Source: Bathynomus jamesi (Eukaryota; Arthropoda; Malacostraca; Isopoda; Cirolanidae). From it: 64,000 bases of DNA. This document shows, piece after piece, positions 1-10,377 of the stretch. Every line of letters starts with the position of its first letter. Position 1 is the stretch's first letter. The stretch lies in contig JAJOZX010002701.1 of assembly GCA_023014485.1 (NCBI GenBank), positions 559,959-623,958 of the forward strand, given 5' to 3'. The notes beneath the pieces are model-generated. The model did no database searches, was not told where the DNA came from, and saw nothing but the letters and a program-made list of their open reading frames with translations. The translations under genes and the position numbers were made by a program.

Positions 1-1334
1 CTCCTCCTCCTCCTCCCACTATTTCTCCTCCCTCTCCTCCTCCTTCTTCTTCTGAAATAAAAGGGAAAAACGTGAATAGCAACTTAAACACGAAAGGCTT
101 CTAGTCTCTCTTCCTCTCTCTCTCATTGATTCACCTAATTGCGGCAACTAATAATAATAATAAGTGGTGGAAGAGTAGATTTAGAAGAAAGGTGCTCAAC
201 TTCCTCCCTTCCAGCATGTTTTCCCCATCGCTGGCTGAAGTTATAAAAGAAACCACATTTAAGCAAAGCCCAAAACAACCAACACTAATATATTACCTTA
301 TACTCTATCATAATTCTATCCTCCTTTACGAGTTATAAAAATATAACACTTTAAAAACAACAAAACAACACAGTGAGTCACGACTAAAACTTTGCCATTC
401 GAAGGAGTTTCAGGGAAACTTACTCGAATCAAACCAGGGTTGTTTGTACAAAATTCAACATTCATCGAGTGGTTGAGCTCAAACAAGAAGTATCACGCAT
501 CGAAATAGGAATTCAAAAGCCTATTTTAATCAATCACACACAAAATGAAATAGAATTCTTGAAGGCTTTTGCTTATACGAGTATGAAAATAATTCTTGAA
601 AGTGGGTTGGGACGAGACCCATAAAACTAAGCGCAGCTAAAGGTTCAAAAGTAGTAGTTTTGTAGAGCTTGGAACCCCAAGGAGGCGATGAGAATGACCA
701 GTGAGAGAAAAGAATGTGTAGAGAAGGTAAGTGTATGATGGTGTAGGAATGTTTAAGGACTCGCGGAGCGAGCTTCTACCTCCTTTTATGAAAGTGAAAG
801 CTGCATATAGAAGGAAGCTTTAGCCCGCTTCTTACGTCAACCAAATCAGGGACCATGATAGAATCCACTCTCATTATCGAGAAATAAAGGTCAGAGTGAC
901 ACGTACGCAGCTATGGCCAAAAGATCTTTTAAAGGAGACCTATTTTCCAGGTTGGTGGCGTTACTGCTCGTCTCAGTGCCCTCAGTTGGACGAAGGACAT
1001 AAAACAGATAAACCAACCAACCGACACTACTCTCATCTACCATTTCAGGTAAAATAAAAAATATATAAATAAAAGTTTGAAAAGGACATACATTTTTAAA
1101 GTTTAAATGTGTATATTATTATTATTATTATTATTATTTTGAAAATATTTTGAACTGTTCATACAGTCGACGCCAAAGCCACAAACTGATCAACGATATT
1201 ATCATAAAGTATATTTTCATAACTGTATTCTCTCTAAGAGATTAATAAACTCTAAAATTGTGTACTTAAGAGTGACCAATACAGCGTATCATACCCAAGA
1301 TTTTGCCATTTGTAAAATAGTAAAGGAAACTTAC
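1..1334. other. 3' intronic or flanking sequence with CT-rich start
   Basis: Bases 1-58 are CTC/CTT-rich low-complexity sequence, and a short (TTA)n run lies near 1115-1137. Apart from the exon-like relic near 424-478 I recognise no gene here. It lies downstream of the last well supported exon of the minus-strand membrane-protein gene, so it may be its next intron or its 3' end. Confidence 0.5.
424..478 (-). pseudogene. Relic of a duplicated tail exon
   Basis: On the minus strand a segment resembling the end of exon 1335-1454 is followed by a good donor (GTAAGTTTCCC). The intron sequence after the donor resembles that after exons 1335-1454 and 2572-2610, including the shared strings AAACTCCTTC and ATGGCAAA. 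With the nearest upstream AG as acceptor, phase 1 is closed by a stop, so it does not continue the gene model. I read it as a decayed exon duplicate. It could instead be an exon with an acceptor I did not find. Confidence 0.3.
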
Positions 1335-1454
1335 CAAATCCAGGGGGAGGTTGTTCATATCCATATTCCAATTCAGGGGGGGGTTGTTTATATCCATATT
1401 CCAATTCAGAGGGAGTTTGTTCATATCCGTATCTTTCCTTCTCAATTTCTAAAG
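1335..1454 (-). CDS. Cytoplasmic-tail exon with YGYEQPPP repeats
   Basis: A 120-nt exon, phase 1 to phase 1, with acceptor TTTTCTTTTATAG and donor GTAAGTTTCC. It encodes 40 residues: a charged lead (ALEIEKER) and three copies of a Tyr-Gly-Tyr-(Glu/Lys)-Gln-(Thr/Pro)-Pro motif joined by SELE/PELE spacers. The copies differ by a few bases, so the repeat is internal tandem duplication inside one exon. Repeated Tyr next to acidic residues and Pro runs suits a signalling tail with phosphotyrosine or SH3/WW-type binding. That role is inference. A same-frame reading upstream of the acceptor happens to look like a signal peptide, but it lies in the intron. Confidence 0.65.
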
Positions 1455-1698
1455 CTATAAAAGAAAACAAAATTAAGCCAAGCCAAAAACGAATGAATGA
1501 TAAGAAATCTGAGGATTGTGACGAGGCGCATTTTATATCGTTATAATCATTCACAGTCAAAACAAGAACGTTTAATTAATAATCTTTTTAAATAAGAATT
1601 TATTTATCTTTATTCTTTACTTCAAAATCAAGTTTTCTCAACTTAAAATTTACAACACCAACACCAACAATTAAAAAGAAGTTAACTGTAAATTAAGT

Positions 1699-1948
1699 GA
1701 GGTCTTCCGAAGCAAAAGTAGTACAAGCGCCATTTTTTTTAATCGTCAGGAAACGCGTTGAAAGTTATGCGACCTTCGGACAGAGATAACGCATTATTTT
1801 TCGCGGGACTTTCGACCATACGAACATTGGCGTTTCTGCAATTCATCCATTACCATATGATTAGTAACGGTCTGAAGAACCTCTTAGTGCGTATAACTCA
1901 TTTTTGCCCCCGGATGGCACTTGTGCTACTTTTGCTTCGGAAGGCCTC
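1699..1948. mobile_element. MITE with 35-bp inverted repeats
   Basis: A 250-bp element with inverted ends starting GAGGTCTTCCGAAGC / GAGGCCTTCCGAAGC that match over about 35 bases with three differences. It is flanked by a 4-bp direct repeat AAGT (1695-1698 and 1949-1952). It carries no transposase. It sits in the intron between exons 2572-2610 and 1335-1454. Confidence 0.75.
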
Positions 1949-2420
1949 AAGTCTTTATACTCGTAAGTAACGTATTTGTTGAGAAGTTTGATAAATGTCC
2001 AAAGCATTTTAAGAGAGAAACCAAACTAACAGCTCGTATATACAAGGACTGGATAAGACTAATTTTGTAATTCGTACTACAACACCTATTAAAACAACAG
2101 ATAAATTTTTAATTTATCTCAACGCTAATTAACTGTTTATAATCTCTAATGAAATGAGTTGGAATTATAAACAAGTTTTTTTTATCTCTAATTTTGAAGT
2201 AAATATATTTAAAAATAAGATAAGTAATTTATGTCCACTAAAATGAGGTACATTTTAACTAATTTCGTCTTTGTACTTTTTTTACAATTGTTAATTTTGA
2301 TTAATAGAACGAATAATTTCAGTATTAATAATAATGTTTAAAATTTCTCCACGACATTGTTTACACTCGCCCCAACAAGGCGACGAAACAAAGCGATCTA
2401 ATCTAAACAAATTTGATCTG

Positions 2421-2463
2421 AGCTAACCTAATTTAATGTAACCTAACCTAATCTAACCTAACT
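2421..2463. repeat. Degenerate TAACC (TTAGG-type) repeat
   Basis: Repeated TAACCTAA units with substitutions. TTAGG is the usual arthropod telomere unit, and interstitial decayed copies are common. A similar decayed run lies near 40335-40395. Confidence 0.5.
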
Positions 2464-2571
2464 TTAGCCTACTCTTAAAAGTTAATAAACTAAAATATTG
2501 TAAAATGTTAAGAGTTAACAACAGAGCATAACTTAAAGTTTGTTGTTTGGAAGGAGTTTAGGGAAACTGAC

Positions 2572-2610
2572 CGACTTCAGGGGGAATGGATTCATAATCT
2601 TCATTTGTAT
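2572..2610 (-). CDS. 39-nt tail mini-exon (EDYESIPPE)
   Basis: A 39-nt exon, phase 1 to phase 1, with acceptor TTTTGTAATTTCAG and a weaker donor GTCAGTTTCC. It encodes TNEDYESIPPEV plus split codons. The acidic-Tyr-x-x-Ile core (EDYESI) resembles a half-ITAM or ITIM-type phosphotyrosine site; that is a motif match only. Its downstream intron start is homologous to those of exon 1335-1454 and the relic at 424, so this exon block has been duplicated. Confidence 0.6.
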
Positions 2611-2825
2611 CTGAAATTACAAAAGAGAATTAATTTACTTTGACAAAATTTCAAACAAACAACTTATCTCAAAGTGAACTTAATTGTTTTCAAATTCTAA
2701 GTGCAACTGATAGACTTCGACCAGTCAAATTTATAATTAAAGCAAAAATACTGTATGTTTTTTTTGTTTTGTCACAAATATTGAAACTAATTTGGTATTT
2801 CAGAAATCTTTTCATTAAAACCTAC

Positions 2826-2870
2826 CCGAAGGAGGATTTCGGTTCGCGTAACCTACATAGTAACCTTCAT
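2826..2870 (-). CDS. 45-nt tail mini-exon (EGYYVGYANRNPPS)
   Basis: A 45-nt exon, phase 1 to phase 1, with acceptor TTTTCATTACAG and donor GTAGGTTTT. It encodes EGYYVGYANRNPPS plus split Asp and Gly codons. It continues the pattern of Tyr followed by a Pro pair seen in the next two exons. The symmetric phase means it could be skipped without a frame change. Confidence 0.6.
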
Positions 2871-3103
2871 CTGTAATGAAAATGTGAATTATTAAGGTCA
2901 GACATTATTGCGGTATCATATGGAGAGGTTGTCGCTAATAAATCTTAAAATGTTTAACCTGTATCCGGTATTTCTTTTTCCAAGGTATTAAATTTAACCG
3001 GAAAAAGACAAAGGTGATTGGACGTTCATAGTTTATGTGAAATTTGGTCATTTGTCTCGAGTTTCTAATAACATTTACACAAACAATTTTTAGTGTATAA
3101 TAA

Positions 3104-3566
3104 CACTGGTCAACACTCATTTTATTGCCAATCATATTAGAGTGATTTTGGGTAACTTTGTGGTGCTGATTCCGACTATGACATCGGTTTTGCTAGATTG
3201 GCTCTAATTTATGAGATAATTGGTACCCCATTGAAACACGTAAAAATGCAAAAATTTAATGTTCAGGCGGAGCCTACTTACTGGTTGGGTGGCCGATGAC
3301 TTATACACGGAGGGGAATATTCTAGAATGATCGCGGAGTAATCACTAAGAATATTTGCGTGTCTCACCATCTAGAATGTTCCGGTAGTTTCCCATATGCA
3401 CGCGTTATGGTTACGTTTCCTATTAATTGAGGGTATTCATTATCTCAAGAACTAGAGCCAAATCGGAAAAACTACTTTCATTTTGGAATTCAGCAACCCC
3501 AAAATACCTTAAATTCGTACGAATTTCCTTGGCAACGAAACAAAAAACATTTTTTGTTGACCTGTG
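3104..3566. mobile_element. MITE with CAC(T/A)GGTCAACA termini
   Basis: Inverted ends CACTGGTCAACA... and CACAGGTCAACA... both run into a TTGCCAA block (left 3104-3130, right 3535-3566). There is no transposase. A possible 3-bp TAA duplication flanks it, but the left flank is repetitive so this is weak. CAC ends suggest a CACTA/Chapaev-type source; that is inference. Confidence 0.5.
3315..3381. promoter_or_regulatory. Heat-shock-element-like motifs inside the MITE
   Basis: Bases 3315-3327 read GAATATTCTAGAA, an exact nGAAnnTTCnnGAA array of three alternating units. A second two-unit match (GAATGTTC) lies at 3374-3381. These fit the binding consensus of heat-shock factor. Both lie within the candidate MITE in an intron, so activity is uncertain. 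Confidence 0.3.
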
Positions 3567-4136
3567 TAATTAGTGTAAAACCAGTTCGGAATTACTCCTA
3601 TTGAATTCTTTTCGAAGTGGAAGGGAATGTGAAGAATTTTGGGGTGCAGTCAGAACGCGGGAAAGAAAATTTGCCGAGTGGAAAAAATACAATGAAGTGA
3701 GAACCAAGATGTTACCGTAAGAAAATTAGTGAGTTGATTTTGTTTTATCTATTATTTTAGTAGTTTCTGAAATCTTTGAAATTGTGCTAATCTACCTCAA
3801 GATCTTTACCCTATAGTATGAAAAGTAATTGTTCCACAATATACCTTTACGAAATCCCACTGGTTACATTAGCCCCCCACTCCTCATGAATCTGTCTCGT
3901 TTTACTCTCGTAAAAGGTAGGTATACCTTTGGTTTTCTACAAGTTAACCAATAATGGATCAGAACGAGAACTTTATACTTACATCGCGAACTTTAAGTTT
4001 TTCTGACAATCGCTTTGGGGAACTTTATGAAAACCATTTTGAAAATCTAATTATAATGCAAATATGTAAGAAAGTGATGAAATTTTGTAATGATAAACTT
4101 TTTGAGTGACAAAGACAGAAGTAAAAGAATGATTAC

Positions 4137-4170
4137 CTGGTACTGGTGTCTTTTTATGGTCTTTCGGGAT
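4137..4170 (-). CDS. 34-nt juxtamembrane exon
   Basis: A 34-nt exon, phase 0 to phase 1, with acceptor TTTTCCTTTCAG and donor GTAATC. It encodes IPKDHKKTPVP plus one base. It follows the transmembrane exon and adds Lys-rich residues, as expected just inside the membrane. Phase 0 is the only phase without a stop and it matches the phase-0 end of the transmembrane exon. Confidence 0.6.
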
Positions 4171-4369
4171 CTGAAAGGAAAATAAAGTTAATTAATAAAG
4201 CGAAATATTCATCTCTCCGTCCGTCTATCCGCTACATCCATACAACTCTGGGATGCTCGCTAACGAGAGAGTAACTCGAGGGTAGGAAGACTCACGTAGG
4301 CACAGTGCCAAAAAGGACCAGAATGGTATTTTGAGAAAGCTATGAGGCCCATTTTTTCATTGTACTGTA

Positions 4370-4564
4370 CAATATAGATTCAAAGCTTCTTTCGACCTTT
4401 TTTTATGATCATTGATCGTAATCATCATAATTATCATCAAAATAATACGGTGATTGGTTGATACTGGCCAATCACAGTTGATTTTTCAAACATTTACTGT
4501 ACAGCCTTTACTGCCCTGCCATGAGCGTGAAAAAACGGCGGAAACAAGCTTTTAATCTATATTG
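4370..4564. mobile_element. Short MITE with CAATATAG ends
   Basis: A 195-bp element with inverted ends CAATATAGATTCAAAGCTT and CAATATAGATTAAAAGCTT, flanked by the 4-bp direct repeat TGTA (4366-4369, 4565-4568). It carries no gene and contains a small inner palindrome near 4450-4485. Confidence 0.7.
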
Positions 4565-5017
4565 TGTATTCATGTTTTTTATTCTCAAACTATCTATTTT
4601 ATCTATTTACGAAGACTGCCACTAAACGGCACTGCTTATTCATACTAGTACTATATCTATTCCATTGAACACTATCATAATATTACCTCAAATATTAATG
4701 AAGGAAACTTTTAAAATTAGTTACTTTATAAAACAAATTCAGATTTCAGAAAAAGGGATTGATTAGTAAATTTTCATATTTGCTTTTAGCAAACTTTAAG
4801 GTCAAATAGACTTTTCTACAGTGACGGCTGGTTATCAAGTTCTATTAGAACGCGTCTGTGCAAAATTGTCCTGCTCAGCTACAGAAGAAGAAATTAAGAA
4901 ATTAATTATTGCCCTTCTATTGTAGCTTTCAGGCAGGGTGGGCTCTCCCCTCTCGTAGTCAGCAGAGGGAGGATTAAATGAGGGTGGGAGTAAGTGAAAA
5001 ACGGTAACCTTTCTTAC

Positions 5018-5121
5018 CTTCAAGTGCAATTTAACGAGACCAGCAGCTCCAGTTAACAAAATGAGCAGCAAGAGAGAAACGATGATGGTGAGTGTGACAA
5101 ATATTATTTTGTGATCAGGGT
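5018..5121 (-). CDS. Transmembrane exon of the membrane-protein gene
   Basis: A 104-nt exon, phase 1 to phase 0, with acceptor CGTATTCCTTCCAG and donor GTAAGAAAGG. After a short acidic lead (PDHK) it encodes about 25 hydrophobic residues (IIFVTLTIIVSLLLLILLTG and on), then KLHLK. The positive charges after the helix predict the C-terminus in the cytoplasm. A phase-1 intron before a transmembrane exon is typical of modular extracellular receptors. Its 5' neighbour exon is 34.8 kb away at 39969. Confidence 0.7.
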
Positions 5122-5560
5122 CTGGAAGGAATACGAGTAAAATATTGTAACGAATGAGGACAACTTTTGAAATAAGAAACGCTTCAACAACCGTGTCCTG
5201 ACCTCTCATTTCATAGTTAGTCAAAATAGTTGCGTAAGTATTCAAATGAGGAAACGTTTCGAATTTCAAACGCGCCTCTTCTTCTTCGGGTGAATATAAG
5301 TCTCAGAGAAGACATACAAGAGACGTAAAAGGCAGTTAAGACAAGGCCGATTAGGTGAAAGAAATGTACGGCTCGTTGCAAGGTTAAACGAAGGTTTTAC
5401 TGCAAGCTTTTCGCCTCATTTCAACAAAAACCATTCTGACCATTCTTCCTTGCCAATCCTCTCGATGCCCAATCCTCTCCATGCCCCATATACTTCTCTT
5501 CCTATTTCACTACTCTCGTTCACCACAACTTTTGCGTGTACCATTCTTGCTTACCAGACT
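5122..5560. other. Intron sequence, no gene seen
   Basis: Intronic sequence beside the transmembrane exon. I see no second coding exon or element end here. The open frame that continues upstream of the exon is not supported, because the acceptor at 5122 interrupts it. Confidence 0.5.
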
Positions 5561-7525
5561 TTCAGCGTTATTCCGCCTTAACTATTTCACACCTTGTATT
5601 ACGATCCCTTCCACGTACCACCATCACCTTTCTCTTGTCTGCATTCGCGGTTAATAGTCGCCTTTTACAAACATCCACACACGCTTCATTCAATCTCTGC
5701 GACTCTCGCTCACATTTACCAATCAGCACTGCATCATACGCTTTTGGCAAATGAGAAAATACCCATTCATTATGATTTACTTCGAGAAAACTTCCCGTTC
5801 CTTCCCTTACTTTTCAATGAAGACGCCACAACCGTTTTTATCCAGTCCTTAAACTCTTTTTCTCCTCCCATTTCATTCTACGTACCTCTGCCACCCATTT
5901 TCTAACCTATTTTAATATCAATGTAAACATTTCCTGGAAAGATCACATATACTCTCTTTCTAAAACAGCTTCTAAGAGGTTAGGTGTGCTGTACCGCCTC
6001 CGTGGTTTCTTCACCCCGACTCAGTTGCTTCCTCTGTCCAAGGGTCTTGTTCGCCCCTCTATGGAGTATGCTTCTCATGTGTCGGGTGGCTCACCCACAC
6101 AGCCGTACTTGACCGGGTGGAATCAAAGGGTTTTCGTCTCATCAATTCCCCGCCTCTTACTGACTGTCTTCAATCTCTCTCTCTCTCTCTTCGCCGCAAT
6201 GTTGCCTCACTCTCTCTTTAGTATCGCTATTATAACGGACATTGCTCTTCTGAACTCTGGTGCTGCGTGCTCTCCTTAAAGGAGGAGGCATTCAGTTAGA
6301 CTTTCTACACTTTCCCATTCCGTTTCTGTCCAACAATGTAGCACAAAGGTTAATCGATATTTTCAATCTTTCATTTACTCAACCGATCAACTCTGAAACA
6401 ATCTTCCTCAATCCATCTTTCCTCCTGTCTATGACCTCCCATCTTCCAAACGCAAAATGTCTACTTTCTAGGCATCTCGAAAACCCTGGACCTTGATTTT
6501 GCCTCTTCTTCTTCTATAGGGGATTGGTGCTTTCACGGGCATTTGCCCTTGGCCTCCCCTTCCTGCATAAAAAAAAGTCACCCACATCTTCTGCCTTACT
6601 AATTTTCAACTTCCTTACTGCTCTTTCCATTTGCTCTTCTGAAATCCACTCTTGCCCCAGATAATCAGTTCTCACCCTTACCATTCCAGGATCTGTAATT
6701 TCGGCAATTTTCTCCTCATTTGGTCCTAACAATTCGCAAAGTATTCACATCACCTTTCTCGGACATTCGTCAACACTTCATTCGTCAATTGATTATCTTT
6801 CGCTCTTAGATAAAAAAAAAAAAAAATTCTAACAATTTCTGATTTGTTTCCAAAAACGGCTTCCTGTCATCAGTAAATGTCTCATTCTTTCTGCATCATT
6901 TCTTTTTTACTCTCTCTTTACTCCTCTATTTAGTCTCCTCTTCAAAACTCTGTATTTCTCCATCCTATCTACCATTACTTTTTCTTTTCTAGCTTTTCTC
7001 ATCCTATACCATGTACACATATCCTTACGTTTAATAAAAGAGAGTTACCTACACACAAACCATTTCAACCTTTCACTATTCCTACTCTCACCTTGTACTC
7101 CAAATGTCCCTATAATACTCCATCTTCCGATCCCATTCCAACTTTTGTATTCATATTTCCCACCACTACAGTATTACCTCGTACCCATTTTCTACCAGTG
7201 CAATTTAATTTCCTTAGTCCCTCCGAAAACGCTCTTGCACCCCCATCCGTTGTATCCTCGCGTGCAACAGACACGACACAAACGCACGACCTCGCCATTG
7301 CCTTTCTTACCTCAAACTTTACATACAGACACCTACATAGAACCCATTAATTTATACTCATACATAGACTTACATAGTTTCTCTTTCATCAACAATATCA
7401 CTCCTCCTTTCAATCTCTCCCTCGTTTCCTCTCGCTTACACCAAAATTTATTCCTTTCACTTCACACCATTCAAACTCATTTCCTCCCAACTTTGTTTCA
7501 CACATACCAAGTACTGTGTGAAGTA
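5560..7525 (-). pseudogene. Decayed LINE (endonuclease and reverse transcriptase), minus strand
   Basis: Minus-strand fragments in LINE order. Near 7520-7380 there is an endonuclease-like start (CETKLGGNEFEW). At 7170-7110 there is a GNMNTKVG stretch like the GDFN catalytic block. At 7020-6830 there is a basic linker, at 6660-6590 an RT-lead segment (ISEEQMERAVRKLKISKAED), and at 5750-5568 the post-catalytic RT segment (CKRRLLTANADKRKVMVVRG). Many stops and frameshifts separate them. The gap between 6500 and 5770 is filled by a second LINE fragment in the other direction. Family is Jockey/CR1-like by motif; clade not certain. Confidence 0.6.
5770..6500 (+). pseudogene. 3' fragment of a Jockey-like LINE, plus strand
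   Basis: Plus-strand frames carry the C-terminal end of a LINE reverse transcriptase: WKDHIYSLSKTASKRLGVL, then LSKGLVRPSMEYASHV, then a decayed tail ending near LLSRHLE at about 6480. The segment lies inside the minus-strand LINE, so it probably inserted into it. It has frameshifts and no complete domain. Confidence 0.6.
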
Positions 7526-7575
7526 CATCAAACAGGCCTTATGAGAGGAACATCAAACAGGCCTTATGAGAGGAG
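7526..7575. repeat. 25-bp direct duplication
   Basis: The 25-bp unit beginning ACATCAAACAGGCC is present twice in tandem. It is a local duplication, and nothing indicates function. Confidence 0.7.
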
Positions 7576-8910
7576 GAGGGTCGGGGGAGAATGGGGGAAA
7601 ATTCTTGGATCCCCAACCCAAGGGAGGTCCTTACTAAATGCCAAGTTTAAATTTCAGGATACTTTCCGAAATATATTGAAATGCGGTATGATTAGCGCGT
7701 AAAATTGGTAGGCGGTAGAATAGCCGTCAAATCGGTAGCCTACCGCCTAAATCGGTAGGATTGGCAAGTATGAGTCACCATCTTCACAAGTCTAAGCCTA
7801 GGCCGAGGACTCGTATCACAAAGTTGTGTATTTCTAAATCGTAGTTCCTTTCTATTTACTTTTTATTTGCGTATCTTTGGGTTAACTGATAAAATGAACA
7901 TCCTGTATAAAATGCAAGCTTTTCATGGTTGAACAAAAGTTAAATTTTAACCAATCATACGTGTCGCTCCGCCTCTTTAATATCAATTACTAAATTCAGT
8001 GAAGGAACTTGAACAGAGACTTCATTATGACTTCAAAGACAAAATTATGAAGAGGCGGACCAGTAAAAACTGGCTATAAAAATTAATAGTACAATGTTGT
8101 CTTTTATTCATGATGATGATGATGATGAATGATTTCAGTAGTATGACCGCAAAAAAAAGGCCGAGTGCAATTGCATACAGCATGATGAGTGTGTTTTAAA
8201 TCCTCCAAGGGGGGTGGATTATGCAACAACCCCCCCAATATATATGCGTGTGTATATCTGTGATCTCCAAGGGGGAGAAGGTAACCTGAGCTGTCAGCTC
8301 AGGCACACAAAAGTATATGAAATGTATATATGTGAGGGTGTATGCATGTAAATGTGGGTAACCTAAAATAAAACACAAGAAGAAGTAGAGATGAGATCCT
8401 TTCATTGCGGCGTCTCGAAGCATTTTGAATTCTTTACTAGCCTTCCTGGGCGGCTTCAGCACCACAGACAGTTGGTTTAGAAGGCGTAATCCCCTTAGTT
8501 TAGTGGCGTATATATACACATATATTGGCTAACTGGAGCGGCACCACCACTCATGATAAATTCTTAAAGTAAAATGTGGCCAGCCTGTCGGTTCACAAAC
8601 GCCTGCTAGAGAATACAACCAGTCGCCACACACACACACACACACACAGTATCGTTGTATATATACACAGTATATACAGATACACCCTTCATTTCCATTA
8701 ATGTGTGTATATGGTGTAAAGGAGAAATAAAACAACTACAGCGTTCTGTCTATTAAATATACAGTACATCGAAATACAAAATATGTATATACACATTAGG
8801 TGCAAAATAGAAATAATTGAAGTTATTTAACACACATATACTATTTACATCAAATATAACACAGCCAGTAGAGGAGAATTGCATTAGACGCAAATACAGG
8901 AATAATTGGT

Positions 8911-8946
<36 letters not shown>

Positions 8947-9383
8947 GAATGAACTCAGAATGGTTCCCTGAGGTTTTTTATGATACACACAGACCGTGCA
9001 TGGAACAAGGAACTCTTCTAGGAAAATTAAATCCACTATAGTCCGAATAAATAATGGTAAATGACAAATACTATAGTTTTTTCTTTTTCATGATGCTAGC
9101 CCAACGTGGGCAACGGGTCACTGGCAAAGAGGTCCTAAAAAAATAGCTTCCCTCACCGCTATCTGCAAAGCAGATAAGATCCAGCTTTGGGACAGGATCT
9201 AGGGTTTAAAGCAGCCTAGCCCAGCTACATTTAGAACCACAATATAAGCAAAAGACTCGCTGCCTTCACGTCAGATTCAATACATCAAAGAAAAAGGGGT
9301 AACTATTATATATACGTATCAAGACAAAAAATAATACAGCTAATACAGAAGAATTCTATATACAACAAAATACACAACATTTG

Positions 9384-9388
<5 letters not shown>
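7576..9388. other. Non-coding stretch with microsatellites
   Basis: I recognise no gene. The stretch holds a short (GAT)n run near 8110-8127, a (CA)n run at 8630-8648 and a (TA)n run at 8914-8944. Text such as TGGCTTAGAAG/CGTAATCC near 8478-8500 recurs loosely at 60330-60360, so part may be an unidentified dispersed repeat. Confidence 0.5.

Positions 9389-9421
<33 letters not shown>
9389..9421. repeat. (TA)n microsatellite
   Basis: A pure TA run. Many mobile elements in this window lie next to such runs. Confidence 0.95.
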
Positions 9422-9425
<4 letters not shown>

Positions 9426-9429
9426 GCAT

Positions 9430-10330
9430 CAAAAGTGGAAAAATGGAAATACATGCTTTGAGGTCAGTTTTTACTACGCTTAAATAAAATAGTAAACTCG
9501 CACGTAATCAAATCCACATTTACATCCTCATTGCTCTGTACTACACAGTAAAGACGATTTAACATTAATTCACCGCTCAAAGTACGCGGGTGGTGTCTAT
9601 ATTCAATATAATAGGCTTTCAACTCGTTAAGCACTATTTTTGTGCCCACTTTACAATTGGGCGGCAAACTATCACGCTCTTTAAACACGGATAAAATACA
9701 ATCAAAAGCACGCACAAAGGGCATTTATTCTTTCCGCGCTTACCTTTTCAACTTTATAATGTTCTTCACAACTCATATCGGCAATTGAAGTAGGTTTCTA
9801 AATCGTACCGACAACTGCGTCTTATATAAAGCAATAATTCTTTAGGGTGAACAGTGAAGGCGAGTTCAACCTTGTACCGTTCTAGTCCTTTGTACTAAAG
9901 TTCATGAAATTTAGAGGCTTCTGCACCTTCTAAATACGCATCCAGTTCCAAACCATTCTCGCCTTGTTCGGCCCTACAATTGGTAAAATCATCGGGTAGG
10001 ACGCTGTACGCGTATTCAAGCACCGTGTCAAACTAACGCATATCAGCAACACGTGCGTCTAATATAGGTTTCAGTTTACGGAAACCGACGACTTCAAACA
10101 TTCTGTCGAGAATGAAACGGCTTCGTGTGGGGCTAAGGGCGTTATTGTCAGCAGATTCTTCCACATCAACCGTATATCAACACATGGTTGGTTTGTATCA
10201 CGATTTACGCATATCGTACAAATAATAGCGTATGAGGGTGCATCACTAATCTGCTCTTTTTGTGCCTACACCCACAGGTATTTTATAACTGTCCTCACCC
10301 CACTTCTCAACCAACACGAAGATTCTGTTC
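9430..10330 (-). pseudogene. Decayed reading frame, possibly Polinton PolB N-terminal part
   Basis: The minus strand has an almost continuous frame broken by stops from about 10330 to 9464. The best preserved part (9724-9464, 86 codons) ends with VVQSNEDVNVDLITCEFTIL. That resembles the segment before the exonuclease domain of protein-primed Polinton DNA polymerases, where a (V/L)QSN block is common. Upstream pieces include SPTRSRFILDRMFEVVGF and KVELAFTVHPKELLLYIRR. No polymerase catalytic motif is present. An unrelated large-DNA-virus remnant is the alternative. Confidence 0.35.
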
Positions 10331-10377
10331 ATCTCTTCAACACTTAAATAAATAACATTGCGTCTACCAGAGTTTGA

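Noticed and set aside
1455..1560. Signal-peptide-like lead MTVNDYND...FWLGLILFSFIALEIE in front of the YGYEQ repeats
   Set aside because: A consensus acceptor (TTTTATAG) falls between the hydrophobic lead and the repeats, and phases fit splicing. The lead is intron sequence.
5122..5269. Continuous open frame upstream of the transmembrane segment (MKFETFPHLN...)
   Set aside because: The acceptor TTCCTTCCAG at 5122 gives a phase-1 entry that matches the exon at 39969. The upstream frame is probably chance.
8196..8735. Minus-strand open frames of 107 and 68 codons
   Set aside because: Composition follows CA/TA repeats and no domain is visible.
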